From Caproicibacter fermentans (lineage in GTDB: Bacteria > Bacillota > Clostridia > Oscillospirales > Acutalibacteraceae), in the NCBI RefSeq assembly GCF_009746625.1, contig NZ_VWXL01000010.1, forward strand, positions 1-64,000: 64,000 nt of DNA, given 5' to 3'. A program made the position numbers and the translations under genes. The notes under the pieces were generated by a model that saw only the letters and a program-made list of their open reading frames with translations, searched no databases and was not told the DNA's origin. Shown here in pieces: positions 50,818 through 58,763 of this stretch. Position 1 is the stretch's first letter; every line of letters begins with the position of its first letter.

Positions 50818-52024
50818 CGATTTTCCGATTCTGAAAGAAGAACACAACGGCAAACGCCTTGTTTACCTGGACAACGCCGCCACAACGCAGAAGCCGCTTT
50901 CCGTCATCCGGGCCGTGGACGAATACTACCGCAGCTCCAACGCGAATCCGCACCGCGGTCTTTATGAGCTGAGCATTCGCGCCACACAGATGTACGAGGA
51001 CTCCCGCGCCGCGGTTCGTGAATTCATTCACGCGGAGAAGGACTGCGAGGTCCTGTTTACCCGCAACGCGTCCGAATCCCTGAACCTTGTGGCGTACAGT
51101 TACGGGCTGAACTTCATGAAAGAAGGGGACGAAATCGCCCTGCCGGTTTCCGAACACCACAGCAATGTTCTGCCGTGGCAGATGGTGGCAAGGGCGAAGG
51201 GCGCGAAGCTGGTCTTTCTGTATCCGGACAAAAACGGCCGCCTGCCTCAGGCGGAGCTGGACAAAATCGGCCCCAAAACGAAGCTGGTCGCGGTCGCTCA
51301 TGTTTCCAATGTTTTGGGCACGGTGTACCCCGTGGAGGAAATCGTCCGCAGGGCGCACAAAGCCGGCGCGGTGGTTGTGCTGGACTGCGCGCAGAGCATT
51401 CCGCATTACCCGGTCGATGTTAAAAAGCTGGATGTGGATTTCGCCGCGTTTTCCGGTCATAAGATGCTGGCGCCGATGGGCGTCGGCGTGCTGTACGGAA
51501 AAGAAGAGCTGCTGAATCAAATGCCGCCGTTTTTAACCGGCGGCGAGATGATCGAATCTGTCAGCGAGCAGGACGCGACGTTCGCGCCGCTGCCGCAGAA
51601 GTTTGAAGCCGGGACGCAGAACGTCGGGGGAGCGGTTGGCTTGGCCGCCGCAATCGACTACCTCAAACAGATCGGCTACGACACAATCATTAAAACGGAA
51701 GAGGAACTGCTTTCCTATGCGCTCGACGGTATGGCGAAGATTCCGCATGTGACGGTGTACGGTGACACCAGAGCGGGCGAGCAGCGCTGCGGCGTGATCT
51801 CGTTTAACGTGGACGGAGTCCATCCGCACGACGTTTCCTCCATCCTGGATTCCGACGGGGTGGCAATCCGCGCCGGGCATCACTGCGCGCAGCCGCTCAT
51901 GCAGTACCTTGGCGTGAACGCAACCTGCCGCGCAAGCCTGTATTTTTACAATACGAAAGAAGATATTGATATTTTTCTTGCAAGCCTGAAAAAAGTCAGG
52001 GGGTGGCTCGGCCTTGGGGATTGA
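50801..52024 (+). CDS. sufS: cysteine desulfurase SufS
   Basis: 407 aa. PLP enzyme that takes sulfur from cysteine. VYLDNAATTQKP near residue 21, FSGHKMLAPMG near 218 with the PLP Lys, and GHHCAQPLM near 360 with the catalytic Cys. Group II type, as expected with SufU. Start TTG 50801, inside sufD; ends 11 nt into sufU. Confidence 0.95.
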   Translation: MNPYLNDFPILKEEHNGKRLVYLDNAATTQKPLSVIRAVDEYYRSSNANPHRGLYELSIRATQMYEDSRAAVREFIHAEKDCEVLFTRNASESLNLVAYSYGLNFMKEGDEIALPVSEHHSNVLPWQMVARAKGAKLVFLYPDKNGRLPQAELDKIGPKTKLVAVAHVSNVLGTVYPVEEIVRRAHKAGAVVVLDCAQSIPHYPVDVKKLDVDFAAFSGHKMLAPMGVGVLYGKEELLNQMPPFLTGGEMIESVSEQDATFAPLPQKFEAGTQNVGGAVGLAAAIDYLKQIGYDTIIKTEEELLSYALDGMAKIPHVTVYGDTRAGEQRCGVISFNVDGVHPHDVSSILDSDGVAIRAGHHCAQPLMQYLGVNATCRASLYFYNTKEDIDIFLASLKKVRGWLGLGD

Positions 52025-52460
52025 AAACATCTACACGCAGATTCTGACGGAACACAATAACTCCAGCCGCAACAAGCACCATATTGAGAATCCCACCGCG
52101 GTGCTCAAAGGCGTCAACCCGAGCTGCGGCGATGAAATTGAGCTGGAGCTGCGCGAAAAGGACGGCGTGATTGAGGACGCCGGCTTTACCGGCATCGGCT
52201 GCGCGATTTCACAGGCTTCGGCCTCCATTATGATCGACCTGATCAAGGGGCAGACCAAAGAGGAAGCGCTTCGTTTGGCGAATCTGTTTTTCGGCATGAT
52301 CAAGAACGAAGTAACGGATGAATCGCAGCTGGAAGACCTTGACGAAGCGATTGCGCTCAAGGACATTTCCCACATGCCCGCCCGCGTCAAATGCGCCGTG
52401 CTGGGGTGGCACACGCTGGAAAACGCGATTCACGGGGAGCGAAACCCAGAAAAATCGTAA
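52014..52460 (+). CDS. sufU: sulfur relay protein SufU
   Basis: 148 aa. Zinc-containing partner that accepts sulfur from SufS. Cys in NPSCGDEI near residue 40, GIGCAISQASASIM near 60, and KCAVLGW near 129 supply the zinc and sulfur-acceptor residues. Start TTG 52014 after AGGGGGTGG. Last gene of the suf operon. Confidence 0.94.
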   Translation: MGIENIYTQILTEHNNSSRNKHHIENPTAVLKGVNPSCGDEIELELREKDGVIEDAGFTGIGCAISQASASIMIDLIKGQTKEEALRLANLFFGMIKNEVTDESQLEDLDEAIALKDISHMPARVKCAVLGWHTLENAIHGERNPEKS

Positions 52461-52473
52461 GGAAGCGGTTTTC

Positions 52474-53283
52474 ATGAAAACGGTTACCTTTTCTCCGAAT
52501 CCGAACAGCGCTGCCCGCGCGGCAGGCTTTTTGCACGAACCGAACGGTGAAATGCCCGACCGCGCGAAGCGGCCCTGTGTCGTAATCTGCCCGGGCGGCG
52601 GCTACGCCATGCTGTCGGAGCGGGAAACTGCCCCGCCTGCGGCTGCTTTTTTCGCAAAGGGATATCAGGTTTTTGTTCTGTATTACTCCATTCGGGAAAA
52701 CGCGAAAAATTTGCAGCCTCTCATAGAACTGTCAAATACCGTTCTGACGATTCGGGAAAACAGCGCTGAATGGGGAATCGTTCCCAACAAAATCGCGGTT
52801 TGCGGTTTTTCCGCCGGCGGGCATGTGGCGGCTTGCCTCGGCACCTTATGGGACAGCCCGGAGCTGAAGGCGAAAACGGACACGCAAGAAGGCGGCAACA
52901 GGCCGGATGCCATGATTTTGTGCTATCCGGTTCTCACCGCAGGGGAATTCACTCACAGCGAGTCCGCGGCCTTTGTGTGCGGCGGGGAGCCGACGGCGGA
53001 GCAGGTCGGGCTTTTCTCCCTGGAAAATCAGGTGAGCATGAAAACGCCGCCTGCTTTTTTGTGGCATACGTTTGAAGACGACTGTGTTCCGCTGGAAAAT
53101 ACGCTGTTTTTCGCCGCGGCTCTTCGGCGATTCCGGATTCCGTTTGAATACCACGTTTTTCAGAAAGGCGGGCACGGCCTTTCCATGTGCAGCGAAGAGG
53201 TCGGCACGCCGAATCCGCACTGCGCGGAATGGTTTCCGCTCTGCACGCAATGGCTGGGCGACCTGTTTGAGTTTAAGGAATAA
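52474..53283 (+). CDS. alpha/beta hydrolase, acetyl-esterase-like
   Basis: 269 aa. Carboxylesterase fold: oxyanion motif CPGGGYAMLS near residue 38, nucleophile motif GFSAGGH near 110, Asp in WHTFEDDCVP near 195 and His in GGHGLS near 230. Xylan or sugar acetyl esterases are the closest kind. Start ATG 52474, 14 nt after sufU, with AAGGAAG; it may be transcribed with suf but has no obvious link to it. Confidence 0.82.
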   Translation: MKTVTFSPNPNSAARAAGFLHEPNGEMPDRAKRPCVVICPGGGYAMLSERETAPPAAAFFAKGYQVFVLYYSIRENAKNLQPLIELSNTVLTIRENSAEWGIVPNKIAVCGFSAGGHVAACLGTLWDSPELKAKTDTQEGGNRPDAMILCYPVLTAGEFTHSESAAFVCGGEPTAEQVGLFSLENQVSMKTPPAFLWHTFEDDCVPLENTLFFAAALRRFRIPFEYHVFQKGGHGLSMCSEEVGTPNPHCAEWFPLCTQWLGDLFEFKE

Positions 53284-53428
53284 AGCAAAACAGAAGCGGG
53301 AGGAATCCTGAGATCGGCATGCTGAGTCATTTCGGTTCTGACCCATCCCGGAAGGAATTGGACGAAGAACGTATTTTGCGTACGGGTACAGAGACGGTTT
53401 ACAAATTTTTAATGACCTGAAAAGGAAA

Positions 53429-53469
53429 CAGGGTTGAATGAGTGCAAACTCATTGAACCCTGTTTTTTT
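53429..53469 (+). terminator. terminator after the suf/esterase operon
   Basis: CAGGGTTGAATGAGT (53429-53443) pairs with ACTCATTGAACCCTG (53448-53462) apart from one mismatch, followed by TTTTTTT. Confidence 0.85.
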
Positions 53470-53479
53470 ATGCCCTTTA

Positions 53480-53764
53480 AACCCCCCGGCTATGCCGGGG
53501 GGTTCAGAAGAGCTTTAGCGCTGAGCAGAAAATGCGCATCGAACCTACCCCAAACCCCTCCCATTCTAATTTCGAAGCGAAAGCAAGGCAGCCTCCATGA
53601 AATGGGAGGTGCTATGGCAGGGAGGGGGCAGGGGGTGAGAAGTACCGTTGCAAGCGTAAGAAAGCTCAAAGCGCCTTGAGGCGCTGCCGGTAAAACAGGG
53701 CTTCGCCGGGGGTTAACTGTTCAGATTGTTATCGAACGGTATGGCTCCGGAAGCTACGATTCGT
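53480..53764. repeat. hairpin-rich intergenic block, no gene seen
   Basis: Holds CCCCCCGGC/GCCGGGGGG (53482-53502), CCTCCCATT/AATGGGAGG (53557-53565 with 53601-53609) and AGCGCC/GGCGCT (53670-53685). Dense inverted repeats with polypurine and polypyrimidine tracts suggest a small non-autonomous repeat element. No terminal repeat with target duplication could be assigned. Confidence 0.4.
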
Positions 53765-54331
53765 CTAAATTTCCATCGTGCCGACTAAACTCTTCATCGC
53801 GTCGATGGTGCGGCTCATCAGGTCGTCGAGGCTCCAGCCGAGCATGTCCGCGCCCTTCAGAATGACGTCCCGGGAACAGCCCGCGGCAAAGGCGGGAGTC
53901 TTGAATTTCTTTTTCACGGATTTTAACTGCATGTCCGAAACGCTTTTGGAGGGGTGCATCAGCGCGACGGCGCCGATCAGCCCGGTTAATTCGTCGGTGG
54001 CAAACAGGATTTTTTCCATGATGTGTTCCGGCTTGACGTCGACCGTCAGGCCGTAGCCGTGGCTGACTACTGCGTGGATCAGCTTTTCGTCGATCCCGCG
54101 TTCCCGCATGATTTCCTGTTCTTTGATGCAGTGCTGTTCCGGGAACTGCTCAAAGTCCAGGTCGTGCAGCAGGCCGACCGCTTTCCAGAATTCCACGTTT
54201 TCCGGGTCGTATTCCTGTGCGAAATATCCCATCACGCCGGAAACCACTTTTCCGTGATGCAGGTGGAACGGATCTTTGTTGTATTCCTCCAGCAGCTTCT
54301 GCGCCTCTTCCAGACTCGGTATTTTTCCCAT
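53765..54331 (-). CDS. HD-domain (HDIG-like) hydrolase
   Basis: 188 aa. His in HHGKVVSGVM near residue 25, the LLHDLDFE motif near 53 with the HD pair, and VSHGYG near 89 supply metal ligands. Compact HD proteins of this type are often annotated as hydrolases without known substrate. Start ATG 54331 after GGGGGG. Single gene. Confidence 0.82.
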   Translation of the reverse strand: MGKIPSLEEAQKLLEEYNKDPFHLHHGKVVSGVMGYFAQEYDPENVEFWKAVGLLHDLDFEQFPEQHCIKEQEIMRERGIDEKLIHAVVSHGYGLTVDVKPEHIMEKILFATDELTGLIGAVALMHPSKSVSDMQLKSVKKKFKTPAFAAGCSRDVILKGADMLGWSLDDLMSRTIDAMKSLVGTMEI

Positions 54332-54513
54332 TTGAACCCCCCGATTTCCATTTTGTTATTCCAGTAATTTCTGCATATCCTTAACCCATATCCTAGCCGA
54401 TTCGGTTTCATTTGTCAAGAATCGCGGGTCTCCGCCGCGGGCTTGTACGCGGCGCTTGGGGGGGATATAATAGAAGCAGCGGATCAGATACAGCGGGGAG
54501 GAGAGCCTGTCTT

Positions 54514-55728
54514 ATGCGGATTTCACATCAGGACGCGATGCGGATTGTCACGGAAATGAGCGGGATTATCGATTATCCCGTCAATATGATGAACGACAGG
54601 GGCACAATCATCGCAAGCACGGACCCGAAGCGGATCGGGCAGTTCCACGAGGGCGCAAGCCAGATCGTGGAACGGAATCTCGACCGGATGAACGTGGAGA
54701 ACGACAATGAGTACGCGGGGGCGCGGGAGGGAGTGAACTTCCCGATTTTGTTTCAAAATACGATCGTCGGGGTTGTTGGGATAACCGGAAAACGGGCGGA
54801 AGTGGCAAAATACGGTGAAATCATCAAGAAGATGACGGAGATTCTGTTGCTGGACAGTTACCTGAAGGAACAGAAATTACGGGACGAGACCATCCGGAAC
54901 CGTTTTCTGGAGGAATGGATCTTTACGGAGAACGCGGAGCAGGACCCGTCTTTTCCGGAGCGCGGAAAATCCATCGGGATTGATGTTGAAAAGGCGCGCC
55001 GGGTGTTCATTTTGTCGCCGGAGGGAATGACGGACTGCGATGAAACCGCGGAGGGACGGCGTTTGGCGGAGCAGATGGAAAAGGCCGTCAGGGGGCGGCT
55101 GAAAAGGGAGCAGGGTTGTCTGGTGCTGCGCAGCGGCGACAAAATGTTCTGCATCGCGTCGCGCAGGACGGACGAACAGATGAAGCGGCTTGCCGCAGCT
55201 GTTCAAGGAGAGGCGGAGGAGGAATTCGAAATTCCGTTTTTCGCGGGGATCGACGGCAGCCAAGCCGGCCTTTTTTCTGTTTATGCCGCTTGCCGGCAAG
55301 CCGAAAAAGCGCTCCGGGCGGCACGGTCCCGCCGGGGTTCAAGACTGCGGCTGTACGACGAAGTAACGGTCGATATTTTTTTGAACGAAATTTCAGACGC
55401 GCGCAAGAAAGAGTATATCCGCAGAATCTTCCGCGGCTGCGGGGACGAGGAAGTCAAAGAATGGGTGCGTCTCCTGGAGGTTTTTTTCCGCGCGAACGAC
55501 TCCATCTCAAAGGCTGCAGAGGAGCTTTTTATGCACAAAAACACGCTTCAGTACCGGCTGAAAAAGCTCGTCGAAGAAACGGGACTGGACGCGCGAACCA
55601 TGCCGCCGCGCTCTTCTACCTTGCGGTGCTGTTTTACCGCGAGCTGCATCCGGAGGAGAGCACATAGCGAAACTGACAAGGGTCTGTTTTTGAGAACAGA
55701 AAACCGGGCCGGATTCTGTCGCCCGTAA
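54514..55728 (+). CDS. CdaR-type (sugar diacid / glycerate) regulator, frameshifted near its end
   Basis: 404 codons as read. Residues 1-135 form the sugar-diacid recognition domain (MRISHQDAMRIVTEMSG, IDYPVNMMND). A GGDEF-like middle follows (about 145-290), then a PucR/CdaR helix-turn-helix (SKAAEELFMHKNTLQYRLKKL near 330-350). After GLDAR (about 55595) the frame becomes unrelated, while the frame at 55593 continues as NHAAALFYLAVLFYREL to a TAG at 55667, the normal family ending. One base appears missing near 55594-55596. The glycerate kinase that follows is its expected target. ATG 54514 after GGGGAGGAG. Confidence 0.8.
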   Translation: MRISHQDAMRIVTEMSGIIDYPVNMMNDRGTIIASTDPKRIGQFHEGASQIVERNLDRMNVENDNEYAGAREGVNFPILFQNTIVGVVGITGKRAEVAKYGEIIKKMTEILLLDSYLKEQKLRDETIRNRFLEEWIFTENAEQDPSFPERGKSIGIDVEKARRVFILSPEGMTDCDETAEGRRLAEQMEKAVRGRLKREQGCLVLRSGDKMFCIASRRTDEQMKRLAAAVQGEAEEEFEIPFFAGIDGSQAGLFSVYAACRQAEKALRAARSRRGSRLRLYDEVTVDIFLNEISDARKKEYIRRIFRGCGDEEVKEWVRLLEVFFRANDSISKAAEELFMHKNTLQYRLKKLVEETGLDARTMPPRSSTLRCCFTASCIRRRAHSETDKGLFLRTENRAGFCRP

Positions 55729-55813
55729 CATATACGATTCCGCCGCGTCAGGATAAAATGGAAGCATACTCCGCTTTCAGGCGGGGATCCTGATTGAAAA
55801 GGTGTGGATTGCA

Positions 55814-56947
55814 ATGAAAAAGTTTGTTTTGATTCCGGATTCCTTTAAAGGCACGATGAGTTCCGCGGAGGTCTGCCGGATTATGGCGGAGCAGATCGGA
55901 CGATTTTACTCCGACGCCGAAATCGTCTCCATTCCCGTTGCGGACGGCGGAGAAGGCAGCGTGGACGCTTTTCTGGCTGCGGCGGGCGGTGAAAAGGTTT
56001 TCTGCAGGGTCAGCGGGCCTTTCGGAGAAGAAATGGAAAGCTTTTACGGCCTTCTGCCCGGCGGCACGGCGGTGATCGAGATGGCGGCCTGCGCGGGCTT
56101 CGCCCTTTCGGAGGGACGGCGCAGGCCGGATCTGGCGACCACCTTCGGGGTGGGTCAGCTGATGAGAAACGCGGCCTCGCGCGGGTGCCGAAAAATTATT
56201 GTCGGTCTGGGCGGAAGCTGTACGAACGACGCGGGGGCGGGCGCCGCAGCGGGCGCGGGCGTTAAGTTTTTTAACGCGGACGGAAAAGAGTTCGTCCCGA
56301 CGGGCGGAACGCTGTCGCGGGTCAGCCGGATCGACGTTTCAGGACTTGACCCCAGACTAAAAGAGGCTGAAATCACAGCGATGTGCGACATCGACAATCC
56401 GCTTTACGGGGAAATGGGCGCAGCCTATGTGTTTGCTCCGCAAAAGGGCGCGGACCCTGAAATGGTGCGCGGGCTGGACGGGGAATTGCGGTGCTTTGCC
56501 GAAACGGTTCAGCGCGAGCTGCGGCTCGACATTGCTGATATTCCGGGCGCGGGCGCGGCCGGAGGCATGGGCGCGGGGATGGCGGCTTTTTTTGGGGCGG
56601 AGCTGAAAATGGGGATTGAAACGGTGCTGGATACCGTTGCCTTTGACCGTATCGCACAGGACGCCGACCTGGTTTTCAGCGGAGAGGGAAGGCTGGATTC
56701 CCAAAGCCTGCGCGGCAAAGTAGTCGCAGGTGTGGCCGCGCGGACCAAAAAGCTCGGCGTCCGGCTGATCGCGGTTGTCGGGGACATCGGCGACGACATT
56801 CAGCCGGTCTATGACAGGGGGGTGTCGGCCGTGTTCAGCATCAACCGCGTGGCGGTAGATTTCAGCAAGGCGAAAAAAAGGAGCACAAACGACCTTGCTC
56901 TGACCATGGAAAACCTGATGCGTCTGTTCAGCCAAATGAAACTTTAA
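55814..56947 (+). CDS. glycerate kinase
   Basis: 377 aa. GlxK/GarK-type: LIPDSFKGTMSSAEVC near the start, VADGGEGSVDAF near residue 41, GLGGSCTNDAGAGAAAG near 132, PGAGAAGGMGAG near 243, and FSGEGRLDSQS near 290. Phosphorylates glycerate for entry into glycolysis. ATG 55814 with AAAGGTG. It follows a CdaR-type regulator, the usual partner. Confidence 0.93.
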   Translation: MKKFVLIPDSFKGTMSSAEVCRIMAEQIGRFYSDAEIVSIPVADGGEGSVDAFLAAAGGEKVFCRVSGPFGEEMESFYGLLPGGTAVIEMAACAGFALSEGRRRPDLATTFGVGQLMRNAASRGCRKIIVGLGGSCTNDAGAGAAAGAGVKFFNADGKEFVPTGGTLSRVSRIDVSGLDPRLKEAEITAMCDIDNPLYGEMGAAYVFAPQKGADPEMVRGLDGELRCFAETVQRELRLDIADIPGAGAAGGMGAGMAAFFGAELKMGIETVLDTVAFDRIAQDADLVFSGEGRLDSQSLRGKVVAGVAARTKKLGVRLIAVVGDIGDDIQPVYDRGVSAVFSINRVAVDFSKAKKRSTNDLALTMENLMRLFSQMKL

Positions 56948-56976
56948 TGCGCTGAACGCAGTTTTCGCAAAAGGGT

Positions 56977-57002
56977 GCCGCCCCTCGAAACCGGGGGGCG
57001 GC
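56977..57002 (+). terminator. GC hairpin after glycerate kinase
   Basis: GCCGCCCC pairs with GGGGCGGC across a 10-nt loop; no T-run follows, so termination is uncertain. The remainder to 57312 is AT-rich and contains no recognisable gene. Confidence 0.5.
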
Positions 57003-57312
57003 GGAAGAAAGAGAAGTATTATGAAAAAAGTAATATCGTAAAGCCTTTTCGCAAGGCGCTTGCTGTTTGTCTGCGGGCCTGTGGTCCGGTATTCCGTCCT
57101 TCACCGCCGGCCTGCTGCAGTATTTTTTCTTCTTTTCACATTTTGATTGGAACATTTATAGTATGAATGGAAATTATGTCTTGTCGGTGAACCGCGTTTG
57201 AAGTTTTTTAGAAGATTCTGTGAAAAAATAAGCGGCCCCTTTTTCCCTCCGCCATCGACATCTAAATGCTTACCTGAATTTCCCACATAACGCCCCTATT
57301 TCCTAAAAAGTC

Positions 57313-57341
57313 TTGACATTCGTTTCCGGGTATGGTATTAT
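57313..57341 (+). promoter_or_regulatory. sigma-A promoter of the tRNA-Thr/tRNA-Tyr unit
   Basis: TTGACA at 57313-57318, 17-nt spacer, TATTAT at 57336-57341 (or TATAAT three bases later), 20 nt before tRNA-Thr. Confidence 0.8.
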
Positions 57342-57360
57342 AATCGAGCGCTTTAAAAAT

Positions 57361-57436
57361 GCTGGCGTAGCTCAGTTGGTAGAGCAGCTGATTTGTAATC
57401 AGCAGGTCGGGGGTTCAAGTCCGTCTGCCAGCTCCA
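57361..57436 (+). tRNA. tRNA-Thr (anticodon TGT)
   Basis: 76 nt including encoded CCA. Acceptor GCTGGCG pairs with TGCCAGC; anticodon loop TTTGTAA; T arm GGGGGTTCAAGTCCGTC. A clear cloverleaf. Confidence 0.95.
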
Positions 57437-57484
57437 ATTTCAGCGAAAAAGGAGCTTTGCTTTTTCCAACAAGGCTCCACATAT

Positions 57485-57570
57485 GGGAGAGTTCCAGAGC
57501 GGTCAAATGGGGCAGACTGTAAATCTGTTGCCTTACGGCTTCGATGGTCCGAATCCATCCTCTCCCACCA
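57485..57570 (+). tRNA. tRNA-Tyr (anticodon GTA)
   Basis: 86 nt including CCA. Acceptor GGGAGAG pairs with CTCTCCC; anticodon loop CTGTAAA; long variable arm as in bacterial tRNA-Tyr. 48 nt after tRNA-Thr, same transcript. Confidence 0.95.
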
Positions 57571-57573
57571 AGG

Positions 57574-57609
57574 AAAAACCCGCATGATTTCTAGAATCAT
57601 GCGGGTTTT
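57574..57609 (+). terminator. terminator of the tRNA unit
   Basis: AAAACCCGCATGATT (57575-57589) pairs with AATCATGCGGGTTTT across a short loop, ending in T4. Confidence 0.88.
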
Positions 57610-57693
57610 CAGTCTGAAGACAAAGTATCGAAATCAGGTACTTTGTCTTTTTTTAGTGCTTGAGAAATGGTAAAATATAAACAGGTGATAAAA

Positions 57694-57889
57694 ATGTTGA
57701 ACGAAAAAAAGTAATGACATTCGGAAACAAGTCGGCTTTTACCGCATGGAAGATCTGGTACCGAAAGAGCGTGTATTGAGGAAAATAGATAAAGCGATTG
57801 ATTTCAGCTTCATATATGAGCGTGGCAGCGCGTTTTCATTCAATACCTTGCTCATGTTGCCGGGTAATCATGTGGACTTTACAACGTGA
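57694..57889 (+). pseudogene. IS1182-family transposase remnant (N-terminus only)
   Basis: ATG 57694 opens MLNEKK then stops at once. In the next frame NDIRKQVGFYRMEDLVPK and RKIDKAIDFSFIYE follow, the conserved start of IS1182-type transposases. After about 40 residues the sequence becomes unrelated and stops at 57889. So only the first tenth of the transposase remains, with a frameshift. Confidence 0.7.
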
Positions 57890-58100
57890 CCGGGCCGGAG
57901 ATGATAAGCAAGCGCACAGGCGTTTGACTGCGATTACCGGAAAATGACGGAGCTGTTTCAAAAAGTCACGGAGGTAATACGCCAGCTTTTCCGGTATCAG
58001 ATCCATAGGAGTACCGATCAGGAAATGATCCTCCTGCCGGAGCTTGTCAAACGTCTCTTCTGAAAATGCTATAATAATATTGGTAAAGGAGGGGAATCCG

Positions 58101-58274
58101 ATGGATCGTGTGGAGAAACTGATCGGAGAAATCAACGGCACAATGGCAATAGAAGGAATGCCCCTGACTGAGGAAGACCGCGATATGCTTCGCAGGTGCA
58201 TTACCGGTAAAACCACTCCGGATGAGGAAATCAAACGGCTGGTGAAAAAGTATTCGGTAGTGCCGGAGAGATAA
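58101..58274 (+). CDS. VbhA-type antitoxin
   Basis: 57 aa. RVEKLIGEINGTMAIEGMPLT then EEDRDMLRRCITGK is the antitoxin VbhA domain; the inhibitory helix of such proteins blocks Fic toxins. Start ATG 58101 with AAAGGAGGGG. Directly followed by a broken fic gene, so the antitoxin has outlived its toxin. The region 57890-58100 shows no intact gene. Confidence 0.75.
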   Translation: MDRVEKLIGEINGTMAIEGMPLTEEDRDMLRRCITGKTTPDEEIKRLVKKYSVVPER

Positions 58275-58275
58275 A

Positions 58276-58560
58276 ATGAATGAAAATTGTCAATATGATT
58301 ATGAATGGGATAGCAGCTACTGTTATCCCTCTTCTTTTACCCTGAAGAACAAACTGAATATTACCGACGCGAAACAGCTAAACGAAGTTGAGCGTAAAAT
58401 GACGGCACTTTGAATCTACACTTTGCAGACAAATCCGGTTAAGGGCGCGTTCGATTTAAAGACGGCCATATGGAAAAGATTTTCACCGGAGAGGAATCCG
58501 TGGATGACGGACTTCTCGCCGCGAAGCGGGAAGGGGATGTGTGGCTGAAAGGCAGCGGAC
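58276..58560 (+). pseudogene. Fic family toxin remnant
   Basis: ATG 58276 opens a 45-codon frame with YDYEWDSSYCYPSSFTLKNKL, the usual start of VbhA-linked Fic proteins, and stops at TGA 58411-58413. The frame then resumes as NPVKGAFDLK near 58434-58463 and is lost. The catalytic HxFx(D/E)GNGR motif is absent, so the toxin is dead. Confidence 0.65.
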
Positions 58561-58686
58561 CGGCGGTTTGACAAGAACCATATTGTGCATGCGAATTCCT
58601 ACAGAACCATGAGGCCGGAAGAGCTTTTCTATTTGCACAAGCAAATTGCACAAACCAACAGCCTAAAAACAAGAAATGCGTCTTAA
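58561..58686 (+). pseudogene. unidentified gene remnant, 3' end
   Basis: The frame reads RRFDKNHIVHANSYRT then MRPEELFYLHKQIAQ and ends at TAA 58684-58686. It looks like a real protein C-terminus but has no start and I could not place it. It probably belongs to the same decayed mobile segment as the Fic remnant. Confidence 0.4.
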
Positions 58687-58718
58687 AACGGCTTCGAAGC
58701 CGGATTAAGACGCATTTT
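58674..58718. terminator. bidirectional terminator at the end of the decayed segment
   Basis: AAATGCGTCTTAA pairs with TTAAGACGCATTT, with an inner CGGCTTCGAAGCCG hairpin. T4 on the plus strand. Confidence 0.8.
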
Positions 58719-58763
58719 ATATGCAGGATTTTGTAAGAGGCTGTTTTGCAACAAGGTCCTTTC

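Noticed and set aside
53434-53679. 81-codon frame after the esterase gene
   Set aside because: It begins inside a terminator hairpin and runs through inverted repeats; not coding.
57836-58234. Minus-strand frame with LRQEDHFLIGTPMDLIPEK
   Set aside because: The segment looks slightly protein-like, but it overlaps the antitoxin and IS remnant, lacks a start site, and I could not assign a family.
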